NCBI GenBank assembly: GCA_015482705.2
Contig: JADMLA020000008.1
Span: 124,001 to 188,000 of the forward strand
DNA length: 64,000 bases
Source: Prosthecochloris sp.
GTDB lineage: Bacteria > Bacteroidota > Chlorobiia > Chlorobiales > Chlorobiaceae
Direction of reading: 5' to 3'
Shown here one piece after another: positions 45,379 through 53,281 of the stretch. Within the stretch, counting starts at the first letter, position 1. Each line of letters starts with the position of its first letter. Both the position numbers and the translations under genes were made by a program. Below the pieces are notes generated by a model. The model had not been told where the DNA came from and did not search any database. It saw nothing but the letters and a program-made list of their open reading frames with translations.

Positions 45379-46491
45379 TCAGTGAGCACGAGAATCAGCA
45401 ATGTCATGCTTTTCATTTGCAGCACAAAGTGATGAATTCATCATTGCAATGGTATCTGCACATGTACATGGAGTAAATATACACGGCTCACACATTCCTG
45501 ATTTATAATGTGGACAACGGGTATTAATTTTCTTTGGGTTTATTTCAGGTTCCTGTAAAGCTCGATATTCTTCAAAAATTTCAGTATTCCATATTTCTTT
45601 TAATGAGTTATCGAGTAAGCTAATCTTTTCTTTCACCTCCAACGACGATCTGTAGCTATCCGGCATGAATTCAGCAAAAGGACAGGGGCTCGCATTTCCC
45701 TTGCAATCCACATACACCATGGTAGAAGCAGCCTTACATGTTATGTAAAAATACTGCATCCCTGTTTTTTGAAATAAATACTCTCCGAGCAAAGGTCTTG
45801 CATGAAGCTGAATACTTGTTTTCTTGTCTTTTTCAGCCAAGGCACGTATCTCTTGGAGCTTATGTATTACATCACGCCAATAAAAAATATCACTCTCAAT
45901 ATGTTCATCAGTATCTTTTGATGCCCTGCCTAAGCTCAATTCGGGAGAAATCCTTAAAGCAGGCAGCTCCCAATTTTTAACCAATTGATATGCTTTTTCT
46001 ACATGTTTGAGGTTATCTTGATTTAAAACCCAAAAAACATACGGCTTCAAACCTGCTTTTCTCAAATTCTCCACCCCCTGTTTTACAAGATCAAATCCAT
46101 TTCGGCTCTTTGTGCTCTTCTCATAACTCTCGCTATCGATTCCATATAAGCTTATTTGGAAATAATTCAGGCTTTCCTCTATTTTCTTGAGACTCCGTGC
46201 TGTCTCATAACTAATTAACGATGCATTGGTACTAAAAGAAATGAGCATACCTTTTTGGGCGGCATAGTGCAAAACATTGACAATGTCATCTCGAAAAAAT
46301 GGCTCCCCACCAAGAACACGAAGAAATAGAACGCCATCTGAGTAAAGCTTATCAACAATAATCTTAGCTTCCTCAAAACGCAACTCGTTTTTCGCTCTTT
46401 TCCCACTATTGGTGAGGCAAAATGAACAAGAGAAATTACAGCCTTCGGTTATATCCCACTGGGCAAGTATCGGCGTTATTTCCTGATGCAT
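45379..46491 (-). CDS. Radical SAM/SPASM-type peptide maturase candidate
   Basis: The 370-residue protein has a radical SAM motif CNFSCSFC (Cys18, 22, 25), GGEP at 61-64 and the SFSTNASL strand, followed by a SPASM-like C-terminal region. The Cys pattern there is C252, C263, C270 (CKAAST...DCKGNASPC), then C326 and C334-C337-C342-C344 (CPHYKSGMCEPCIFTPCTC), enough for two auxiliary clusters. Such enzymes modify ribosomal peptides. The gene lies 86 bases after a small gene encoding a Cys-Gln-Gly-repeat peptide and shares its direction. No transporter or protease gene is next to it. Base composition is AT-rich against the flanks. Confidence 0.88.
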   Translation of the reverse strand: MHQEITPILAQWDITEGCNFSCSFCLTNSGKRAKNELRFEEAKIIVDKLYSDGVLFLRVLGGEPFFRDDIVNVLHYAAQKGMLISFSTNASLISYETARSLKKIEESLNYFQISLYGIDSESYEKSTKSRNGFDLVKQGVENLRKAGLKPYVFWVLNQDNLKHVEKAYQLVKNWELPALRISPELSLGRASKDTDEHIESDIFYWRDVIHKLQEIRALAEKDKKTSIQLHARPLLGEYLFQKTGMQYFYITCKAASTMVYVDCKGNASPCPFAEFMPDSYRSSLEVKEKISLLDNSLKEIWNTEIFEEYRALQEPEINPKKINTRCPHYKSGMCEPCIFTPCTCADTIAMMNSSLCAANEKHDIADSRAH

Positions 46492-46509
46492 AATCGTGGA
46501 TATTTTTCA

Positions 46510-46547
46510 GGCAAGATGAATACCGAAGCAGCAGTCTTCATCTTGCC
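46510..46547 (-). terminator. Perfect 11-base hairpin between the peptide gene and its radical SAM gene
   Basis: GGCAAGATGAA (46510-46520) pairs exactly with TTCATCTTGCC (46537-46547). Read on the minus strand the stem is followed by TGAAAAATA, without a T-run, so it may be a partial terminator or a mRNA-stability hairpin. Either would let the small peptide be made in excess over the enzyme. Confidence 0.6.
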
Positions 46548-46577
46548 ATATTAATAAAACAGCCTTCATTTCAACAG

Positions 46578-46874
46578 TCACATTATATTCGAACTGCACC
46601 CTTGACACCCCTGACAGCCTTGACAACCCTGACAACCCTGTGTTCCATCACGAACAAGTCCCAATTCGATAAAAGCGGCTCTAGCTCTTTTTAGAACATC
46701 TTCTCGTACTTTTTCAAAGTTGTTAATCATTGTCTGATCACAGATTATGTCTCTTTCTCTTAATGTTTTGATCGGACTTTGAAGCAGTTCCAGTACAAGA
46801 AAATCATCTTTTCGAATTGATTCCTTGAAATTAAATTTTGATTTAGCTCCACCATTTTTCTTTGCTGTAGCCAT
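46578..46874 (-). CDS. Candidate RiPP precursor with a C-terminal Cys-Gln-Gly repeat
   Basis: The ATG at 46874 with AAGGAG four bases upstream gives 98 residues. The first 75 residues (basic N-terminus, then predicted helices around FLVLELLQSP and VREDVLKRARAAFIELGL) look like a leader. The tail is DGTQG followed by five Cys at positions 81, 84, 87, 90 and 93, each separated by Gln-Gly, and ends SSNIM. The repeat is also seen in DNA as 9-base units (46597-46641). I do not recognise the family. Together with the radical SAM gene it looks like a leader-core precursor whose Cys residues are modified, for example by thioether links. Confidence 0.8.
   Translation of the reverse strand: MATAKKNGGAKSKFNFKESIRKDDFLVLELLQSPIKTLRERDIICDQTMINNFEKVREDVLKRARAAFIELGLVRDGTQGCQGCQGCQGCQGCSSNIM
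46597..46641. repeat. Tandem 9-base repeat encoding Gly-Cys-Gln units
   Basis: About five units of a CCTGACAAC/CCTTGACAC-type nonamer are visible, the two nearest 46630 being identical and the outer ones diverged in third positions. Nonamer slippage could change the number of Cys residues in the peptide. Confidence 0.8.
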
Positions 46875-46910
46875 TTTACTCTCCTTATTTTTTATTGACT
46901 CCAAAAATCA

Positions 46911-46931
46911 TCAATACATCATACTGTGCAT
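46911..46931 (-). CDS. Possible six-codon leader peptide upstream of the precursor gene
   Basis: The sequence AAAGGAGGTGATTATTAC precedes an ATG (46931) that opens a frame encoding MHSMMY and a stop. The ribosome site is a perfect match to the anti-Shine-Dalgarno. The precursor start lies 36 bases after its stop. It may be a translated leader that couples or regulates the precursor, but it is very short. Confidence 0.35.
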   Translation of the reverse strand: MHSMMY

Positions 46932-47789
46932 GTAATAATCACCTCCTTTGATTTCTCGATCATTTGAAAGACTTATTGGAAAAGCAGATACAACACCCGA
47001 AAAACTATCGAGTGTCCAGGGAACTCACCCCGGTATGCGGCAACCTGTGACTGCCAAGCCCATGTTTGTGAAAAGGAGTTGTGCCATATTATCAATGTTT
47101 ACCCGAGACCATCAACAAAGTCTGCCATCAGGAGCACGAAAAATATGAAGGTTCCTCAGTGAGCCAGCTTCGACACATAGCTGGAACTTGAGCTGAAAAC
47201 CTGCACTGCTTGGCTATTAAAAGAACATGTTATGTTCACAGCATTCCGGCAATTGGCCTTGAGAGAGATCGCGAGCAGTTTTTTCAAATACAGGTGAAAG
47301 TTGTTGACTATTTGAAACTGCAGCCACTAATCAAGGTCAAAGGCCTGATGGTGCGAGATAGAAAGAACAGCTTGAACTACTCCAGCATCATGTCATAAAT
47401 GCTGTATATCAAGGACTGAATAGGGAAACCCTGTTAATCAAGGCATCAATTCGCTTGATTCTCTTGCATCGAAAACTACCGAGCCAGACTCCCGCTTCAT
47501 TACGGAAAACTCAACACAGCAATCTGTCGATGCCGTGGTTTTCTGTCGAGCTCACCCATCAAATTCTGAAAAGCACCAAATCGATATTTCAATAAAGCAG
47601 TGCATAAAGCTTAGATAGTTCTTACCGAAACATCTGTCCCTTGAAATCCGGGTACCGATAAAAAATTTTCGCATATTTTACATATAAAATCTATACATTT
47701 CCCACACCAAAAGCAAAAAATGCGTAATTACAGGCATTTTCTCATACACACTTTATTTACCCCAACCAGATAGCACAGTAGAAACGTGA
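46932..47789. other. Gene-poor stretch upstream of the peptide cassette
   Basis: No intact gene is visible in about 850 bases. A few short frames look like fragments of an eroded coding sequence, possibly a transposase, but no motif is clear enough to name one. A hairpin with arms AAAATGC and GCATTTT lies near 47719-47741. The strong AAAGGAGGTGATT ribosome site lies at its left edge. Confidence 0.5.
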
Positions 47790-48270
47790 GCTTATAGACC
47801 ATGTTAAAGAAGTGTTTGAACGTTCTGGTCAGCCGAAACAGCAGCAAAACGAAGAGGATACAACGCTGCTCTATCAAAAAAATCGGTCAGTTACAGATTG
47901 AAAACGATTTTGTCACATCCTATCAATCCATCGGTGAGGACTGACAATAAAGCTGAACAGAGTATTGATGCGCATGATTGATGAACGGTAATGAACAAAC
48001 CCTATTAAGGAGTCTCCTGTAGGTGGGAATAGCTGATGAAGGACAAAGGCTGTAAAGTCACTATTTAAAGTAACAGATGCCTTTACTGGGATGGGATTTG
48101 AAGCAATCGGACCAAAGCCGAGAACCTCAAAATCAACGCAAAGTTATAGAATGTATCGTTTTCTGCTCGAGAACTTGCCGGCAACAAACAGAAACTATGT
48201 ATGTCCTCAACTGGTTGGATTGAAACACAATAGATGCTCGATCGGTGCGCTAATGCCTTCTGTGAAGCTG
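47790..48270 (+). pseudogene. Eroded IS3-family transposase
   Basis: Conceptual translation across several frame changes gives pieces typical of IS3 transposases: GQPKQQQNEEDTTLLYQK and IGQLQIENDF (end of OrfA), LMRMIDERYMNKPY (start of the OrfB core), LMKDKGCKV, and GFEAIGPKPRTSKSTQSYR followed by YRFLLENLPATN (the segment before the DDE domain). The DDE catalytic part itself is not seen. It is therefore a dead remnant marking past insertion next to the peptide cassette. Confidence 0.65.
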
Positions 48271-48376
48271 TCCGAATGTACAGAAAACCGTGAAACAGCT
48301 TACAGTCTTGCTAAAAAGTACTTTTGGCCCTTCACAAGCTGTTAACCCTGCATCCCGCATCTGCCTTATTGTTTTG

Positions 48377-48859
48377 TCAGCTTCCGAACGATCGCCACAT
48401 CGCGAACAATAACGGGACACTTGCAGCCATGGTTAACACAACAATAGGTCCGATGACATAGAACTTTCTTCTGTCAACAAACCCACCCTGAATCGATTTA
48501 TATAACACCAGCGATGCGGTCGGTAGCACCATCAAAACAGCGGTTCCTGTACCCGGAGCGTATTCTTGTACCAGGATAGAAGTCAATATATGGGGAAAGA
48601 ATACATTAAGGAACATTGCAAGAGCGTATCCCGTGAAGAAATATGTCCAAAGCCCTTTTTTTCCACTCCGAATTGAAAGGTAAAAAGATAGGTAAGCAAG
48701 TACGGTAAGGAACACAACAGCAAAGGTGAACTCCGACGATGAAACTTCTATACCTACTGGATTAGACCATGAAGGAAGGAAAAGAGCTTCTTCGATATTA
48801 TGCATCGTTACTGCAACTATAAATAACAATGCGCAAGTTTTGAAATTAAACCTTGACAT
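48377..48859 (-). CDS. HXXEE-domain membrane protein
   Basis: The 160-residue protein has about five membrane segments and the family motif HNIEEALFLPSW near residue 20, which matches the HXXEE domain. The function of this family is not established. It is the last gene of a run of small minus-strand genes that extends to 51.7 kb, but a 180-base gap separates it from the next one. Its flanks show no repeats. Confidence 0.75.
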   Translation of the reverse strand: MSRFNFKTCALLFIVAVTMHNIEEALFLPSWSNPVGIEVSSSEFTFAVVFLTVLAYLSFYLSIRSGKKGLWTYFFTGYALAMFLNVFFPHILTSILVQEYAPGTGTAVLMVLPTASLVLYKSIQGGFVDRRKFYVIGPIVVLTMAASVPLLFAMWRSFGS

Positions 48860-49037
48860 GACTACTGCTCATTGGAAGCTACTATTATACAAAGGGTCCG
48901 GATGGATAAAATACGGATGTCTTGTTATGTATTTTCTGCCTTTCGATAGGATAATATTGGACAATGAAAAATCTATCACGAACGGATTACACCGTGAAGG
49001 AAAAGAGCCCCCTCGATATTATGCATTGATATCTCTA

Positions 49038-49463
49038 TTACTTGGCCTTGATTTTGAATTGCATTACAATGTCCATATCCTTGAGAATATGATGATCTCG
49101 TATCTCAAAGATACATGGCTTTGATTTACCTACATTCCTGGTTTTCTTTATCCGTTCTTTCATCTCTTTATCGATGGGAAGCGTATATATCTGTTCTATA
49201 AGTCTTTCCGGGAAGTAGACCGTCGCCTGCATGTAACCTTTCCAGGCAGACATCCATACATTTGTTTTTTTCTTTTTCTGAACTTTACATAGCCAAGCCC
49301 TGGCATCGTTATAGTATCTCCATTCATACTGCATCTGGTGCCGGTCATAGAGGCCCAGCAACGCACAATAGGCGGCATAAGACTTCCCCAGTACGGTTCT
49401 CAATAGTCGTTCATCCGGGTAAAGAGATTTGTCGGTAAGCTCAATGTTGTTTATTGTTTCCAT
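49038..49463 (-). CDS. DUF3788 family protein
   Basis: The 141-residue cytoplasmic protein has the pattern of DUF3788: GKSYAAYCALLGLYDRH, YEWRYYNDARAWLCKVQKKKK, VWMSAWKGYMQATVYFPE. Members are small proteins of unknown function, often in accessory regions. The ATG directly follows the stop of the nucleotidyltransferase gene (TAA-ATG), so the two are co-translated. Confidence 0.75.
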   Translation of the reverse strand: METINNIELTDKSLYPDERLLRTVLGKSYAAYCALLGLYDRHQMQYEWRYYNDARAWLCKVQKKKKTNVWMSAWKGYMQATVYFPERLIEQIYTLPIDKEMKERIKKTRNVGKSKPCIFEIRDHHILKDMDIVMQFKIKAK

Positions 49464-50051
49464 TTATGGCACCCATGTGATAATACCCTCATTTTGGTTT
49501 TGCTTCTCCCATCGCCAAAATCCCTCTAAACTGCGAACACCATCCTCGATTACAGCTTTGTATATTTGAATAGACATAACCTTTTTATCGGTTGGAATTG
49601 CTTTTTTTATTCGAAGAATTGCCTCACGAGTCTCTTTTGTTAAAACTTTAGAAATACGTTCAGCCACTCTCTCAAAATAACCGGTATAGGGTGACTCGTT
49701 TAATAGATGAATCATGTCTATCTGCCATGAATTTCCGTTTTGATCATCATAAAAAGCATGCCACTCGATGCACTTATCTTCGGCATCCAGTAAGTTTGAA
49801 TAACTAACGGTTTTAATACGCTTGTTTTCTGCAAGTCCGGATATCGCTAAAAAGCTATCGGAAAGATTGAATGGGTTTGTATAAATATGAAAATCGATGT
49901 CTCGATTATTTATCAGTAAGCCTGTTTTAAGTGAGCCCACAAGATTAATGGTTGCTCCGATAGAAGACCAATGATTGATTACACCGGTCTCATCAATGAC
50001 AGACCAAGCATCTTCTTCTATTTGTTTTGCCGTCTCCAAAATATCTTCCAT
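49464..50051 (-). CDS. Nucleotidyltransferase-fold protein
   Basis: The 195-residue protein contains INLVGSLKTGLLINNRDIDFHIY, a GS-x10-12-D-x-D nucleotidyltransferase (minimal NTase) motif near residue 37. The rest is unassigned, with an all-alpha C-terminal part (TKETREAILRIKKAIPTDKK). A GGAG ribosome site precedes the ATG. Its partner is the DUF3788 gene. It could modify a small molecule or an RNA or protein target; no evidence distinguishes these. Confidence 0.7.
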   Translation of the reverse strand: MEDILETAKQIEEDAWSVIDETGVINHWSSIGATINLVGSLKTGLLINNRDIDFHIYTNPFNLSDSFLAISGLAENKRIKTVSYSNLLDAEDKCIEWHAFYDDQNGNSWQIDMIHLLNESPYTGYFERVAERISKVLTKETREAILRIKKAIPTDKKVMSIQIYKAVIEDGVRSLEGFWRWEKQNQNEGIITWVP

Positions 50052-50160
50052 GAATTTTAACTCCTTCAGTTCGAAGTCGAACGCTCAACCCAGGGTTTTC
50101 GAAGTGCGAAGCAAGGAACGAACTCAGCTTTTTGCAAACCCCGTAGCGTGATGTCATCTA

Positions 50161-50886
50161 TTACTTATTTCCAATAACAGTTATTAAACCATTTTCAACC
50201 GTTGAATCTATTTTTTCAAAGCCGCATTGCGAAAATTGAGCGTTTACCCAATCTTCCGACAAACGTAATTTTCGGTAGAAACTCTTAAAAAGCTCCCATA
50301 CTCCGGATGATTTTTTATATACGAGATCATGAACCTTCACTTTTTCAAGCTCATACTCAAGAAAGCATGTGAAAATAATAGTATCATCACTTTTGACTGG
50401 CAGAAATCTATCTAAATCTTTCAATTCATGAGTTAAGTCTCGAAAAGTTATAATAAATTTTCCACCAGGCTCTAAAACTTTAAAAACTTTAGCAAAAAGA
50501 GACGTCACTTTTTCTTTTGATTCCAAGTGAACAATTGTATCTGTCATGCAAACGATTAGTTCGGCGTTTGATTTTACAACGTTATCGAAATCAATTAAAT
50601 CCCCTTCTATCGTTCTTATATCAAGCTTTTCCGAATTATCCCTTAGCTCTTGTAAAAGTTTGGCATCTATATCGAATGATGTAACAGAATATCCCGCTTC
50701 AGCCAAAGGGATCGATTGAAAGCCACAGCCTGCACCTAAATCAACAGCAATCCCAGAACCTCTGGGAGCAAGCTTGTGTTTATTGATAAATTCAATATTA
50801 CGCTGGATTCCGGCCTCGAACCCACCAAACATCCATGAATAGACATCAGAAAGCACTTCATCATAATGTTCTTTAACACTTGCCAT
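50161..50886 (-). CDS. Class I SAM-dependent methyltransferase (accessory)
   Basis: The 241-residue protein has motif I VDLGAGCGFQSIPLAEAG near residue 48, the acidic loop SFDIDAKLLQELR, and VLEPGGKFIITFRDL. It belongs to the Methyltransf_11/25 type. The start is 11 bases after the AadA-like stop, so both are translated from one message. The codon use is AT-richer than the AadA-like gene. The target is unknown. Confidence 0.8.
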   Translation of the reverse strand: MASVKEHYDEVLSDVYSWMFGGFEAGIQRNIEFINKHKLAPRGSGIAVDLGAGCGFQSIPLAEAGYSVTSFDIDAKLLQELRDNSEKLDIRTIEGDLIDFDNVVKSNAELIVCMTDTIVHLESKEKVTSLFAKVFKVLEPGGKFIITFRDLTHELKDLDRFLPVKSDDTIIFTCFLEYELEKVKVHDLVYKKSSGVWELFKSFYRKLRLSEDWVNAQFSQCGFEKIDSTVENGLITVIGNK

Positions 50887-50897
50887 TTTTTAATCCT

Positions 50898-51695
50898 TTA
50901 TACTTTGTCATTAAGCAAGTCAACAATTTCAGACTTCACAAAAAGAATAAACTTTGCTGTCTGGTCCGCACGTGAGGCAAGATGGTCTTCACCGTAACCA
51001 AGATAGGCTTGCCAAGCCTCAAATAATATGGATTGATGTTCGACGGGCAAACGCGCTATCAACCACCCGGCAGCGATGTCCTTAGATGCAATCTTTCCAG
51101 TTACAGCGCTGTACCATATGCGGGCCAATGTGAGCACCACATTCCGCTCATCACCTGCCCGGTCCGGGGGTGACACATACTGATCCAGGGTATCGACGAG
51201 CACACTAAAAAAATCACCTTTAGGCACCGGATCGAAAAAATCTTCGGCCGCCGGACCCGTCAAGGGAAGACTGTGCTGCCTTGCTTTCATCAAGAGGAGC
51301 GCCAGATCAGAATCAATGACAGCTGGCTCGAAGATACCTGAAAGAATATCTTTCCGCAGCCATTCTCCAAACTGCAGTTCTCGTCTGGCCGGATAACGCC
51401 AAGGGACTACCTCAGTCTTTACAACAACGGTGACCTCCAGAGCTCGAAGTATCTCGCTTTTGCCGGGTGGCGCTGAGATCTTCAGCAAATCAAGCAAAAG
51501 AGCCTGTCGGGAAGTTTCTTCAGGCTTTGCCTCTATAGTAACCAGCAAGTCAATATCGCTATACGGTCCCAAACGACCATCAAGCGCCGAACCGTACAAA
51601 TGTATTGCCTGTAGTGTCGATCCCAGATGGCATTCTATGACATTACAAGCCAGTGATACCTGCTTCGAGATTTCAATGGGCACTGAGCTGTTCAT
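50898..51695 (-). CDS. AadA-like aminoglycoside (3'')(9)-O-nucleotidyltransferase
   Basis: The 265-residue protein closely follows the AadA/ANT(3'')-Ia family along its whole length: HLYGSALDGRLGPYSDIDLL (nucleotidyltransferase G-S and D-x-D), GKSEILRALEVTVVVK (catalytic Glu region), PWRYPARRELQFGEW, DSDLALLLMKARQHS, and GDERNVVLTLARIWYSAVTG. These blocks are those of enzymes that adenylylate streptomycin and spectinomycin. Resistance is expected if it is expressed, but is not shown. It is GC-richer than the next genes, which suggests separate origin. Confidence 0.85.
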   Translation of the reverse strand: MNSSVPIEISKQVSLACNVIECHLGSTLQAIHLYGSALDGRLGPYSDIDLLVTIEAKPEETSRQALLLDLLKISAPPGKSEILRALEVTVVVKTEVVPWRYPARRELQFGEWLRKDILSGIFEPAVIDSDLALLLMKARQHSLPLTGPAAEDFFDPVPKGDFFSVLVDTLDQYVSPPDRAGDERNVVLTLARIWYSAVTGKIASKDIAAGWLIARLPVEHQSILFEAWQAYLGYGEDHLASRADQTAKFILFVKSEIVDLLNDKV

Positions 51696-51806
51696 ACAGC
51701 ATAAAATCTAACATTACTTGTTATCTGCACTATAAATTTTTCATGGGCTCACATTATAATCACTATTTTTTCCCCTCTGATCCTCTCAGGAAACTTAGTG
51801 AACTTA

Positions 51807-52291
51807 GGGGACGTTGTTTATTAGCTATAAAAGTTCACCTATCTACCGAACCATATGACTGACTGCTGCGGTTGTAACCCATAACTGCCGCGCTGTCTCT
51901 GCCAATGATAAACCACACTCTTTGACAAACTTCTCCACCAATACTCTTCGTATTGCAGGTAATTCTCCTTTTCTGCTGCCTGAACGTAACAAAACAACTT
52001 TGATCACCCCTTTGCTGCATGTTTCCTCATTGATATCAGAGTGAAAGCATAAATACTCGTGCCTATCCCCTGAGCCTGTTCACCCATTCGACGGTGATAC
52101 TCTTTTCTGTCTTGCTCGTCCCGAACGATATTCCATTTCTCAATTCCCCGGAATAATGACATGACGTAATGTCCCTGGCGTACCCAGCCTTGCTCCTTTG
52201 TAATAACTTTCTTTTTATATATCCAAGTTTTTGTTATGGCTTTTATATATTAACCAACAACCTGCTTTTAAAGCCAATAAATTACGTCCCC
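51807..52291. mobile_element. Internally deleted copy of the HUH-transposase element
   Basis: The left end carries GGGGACGTTGTTTATTAGC (51807-51825), identical to the intact element's left end; the right end (52273-52291) is an inverted copy with three mismatches. Between them, the minus strand encodes only the end of the transposase (for example VEKFVKECGLSLAETARQLW) and remnants of its N-terminal region (near 52030-52200), so about 600 bases of the middle are missing. The right end is 10 bases from the start codon of the CAP gene. Confidence 0.8.
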
Positions 52292-52301
52292 TTTTACTTT
52301 T

Positions 52302-52988
52302 ATGAGAATAGCCTCAGTGCTTATCCTTTGTATTTCTTGCTTACTGATTCCAGCAAACAAGAGAGCGGATGCATCGAAAAAACAGCTTTCTTTGCAGTTC
52401 ACATCGTTACAGGAGAATGAAAAGGCAAGTTATCTCAATGCATTGGAAAAAGAGGTCATCCTTCACTTGAACATGGCACGCACCGATCCGGAAAAATACG
52501 CACGGCAATATATTTTGCCGAGGACACGCTATTTCACAGGAAACATCTATCATGATCCCCGAAATCCGCAATTCGAAAACGGGTACCGGACCCGCGAAGG
52601 TTTAACAGCAGTTCGGGAATGCGTCAATGCCATGAAGAGAGTAAGTCCGGCGGGAGTCCTTTTTCCATCTGAAAGAATATCAATTGTTGCTCAATCACAT
52701 GCCAGCTACATGTCCCGCACTGGCAAAACCGGGCACAGAGGACCGGACGGATCAAAACCCGGAACCCGTCTCAGGCAATTCGGCAATTGGAGGATTACCG
52801 GAGAAAACATCTCCTACGGCTTTAACACAGCCATTGAAATCGTCGCATCCCTTCTCGTCGATGACGGAGTACCCAACAGAAAACACCGAAGCATCATCCT
52901 GGACCCGGAGTTCAGCATCGTCGGCGTCGCCATCGAATCCCACCCCGTCTACGACTATGTCTGTGTGATCAATTTTGCTGGCGTATAA
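52302..52988 (+). CDS. Secreted CAP/SCP-domain protein
   Basis: The 228-residue protein has a signal peptide (IASVLILCISCLLIPANKRADA). The CAP domain includes ALEKEVILHLNMARTDPEKYA, the conserved RISIVAQSHASYMSRTGKTGHRG block with the His-containing core, GENISYGF and VDDGVPNRKHRSIIL. Bacterial CAP proteins are secreted and bind or act on cell-surface or sterol-like targets; the role is unknown. Its start is only 10 bases from the right end of the deleted mobile element, so its promoter may lie within the element. Confidence 0.82.
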   Translation: MRIASVLILCISCLLIPANKRADASKKQLSLQFTSLQENEKASYLNALEKEVILHLNMARTDPEKYARQYILPRTRYFTGNIYHDPRNPQFENGYRTREGLTAVRECVNAMKRVSPAGVLFPSERISIVAQSHASYMSRTGKTGHRGPDGSKPGTRLRQFGNWRITGENISYGFNTAIEIVASLLVDDGVPNRKHRSIILDPEFSIVGVAIESHPVYDYVCVINFAGV

Positions 52989-53281
52989 GAAGGATAAACG
53001 GCAGTACCTGCATTATTTCGGCGGGAATAATCCGTGTAACGACTTTGAGACTACAATCTTTTTTAGGACAATTTGGACCTCTCAACCGTATCCAGGCATC
53101 CGGATAAAGGATGCTTGACAACCGTTTATCAGCACGCTGCATACCAGAGGAAAAAGTAAGAGATTCTGCAACAGCTCGCAATCCACCGCTATAGACCATT
53201 TTTTTAATAGCACTTAACAGGATTACTTTTAACACGCTAGAAGTTTGTATCTGATGGCTCCACTACAGGATACTTCCTATT

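Noticed and set aside
46938..46951. 16S rRNA 3'-end fragment (ATCACCTCCTTT)
   Set aside because: Only about 12 bases match, and on the minus strand the same bases are a perfect ribosome site ahead of a start codon.
46964..47400. Possible IS66-like transposase remnant
   Set aside because: A few Cys-containing stretches looked suggestive, but no continuous motif could be read across frames.
48377..51695. Integron gene-cassette array
   Set aside because: The gene types and the AadA-like gene suggested it, and a GTTAGAT lies ahead of that gene. But the gaps are 0, 11, 110 and 180 bases, and no complete attC with paired R and L boxes could be read, nor an integrase.
51835..52020. Independent small gene of 61 codons on the minus strand
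   Set aside because: It lies in a shifted frame over the transposase C-terminal remnant of the deleted mobile element.
52989..53281. 88-codon minus-strand frame after the CAP gene
   Set aside because: No ribosome site, no family motif, and composition does not stand out.
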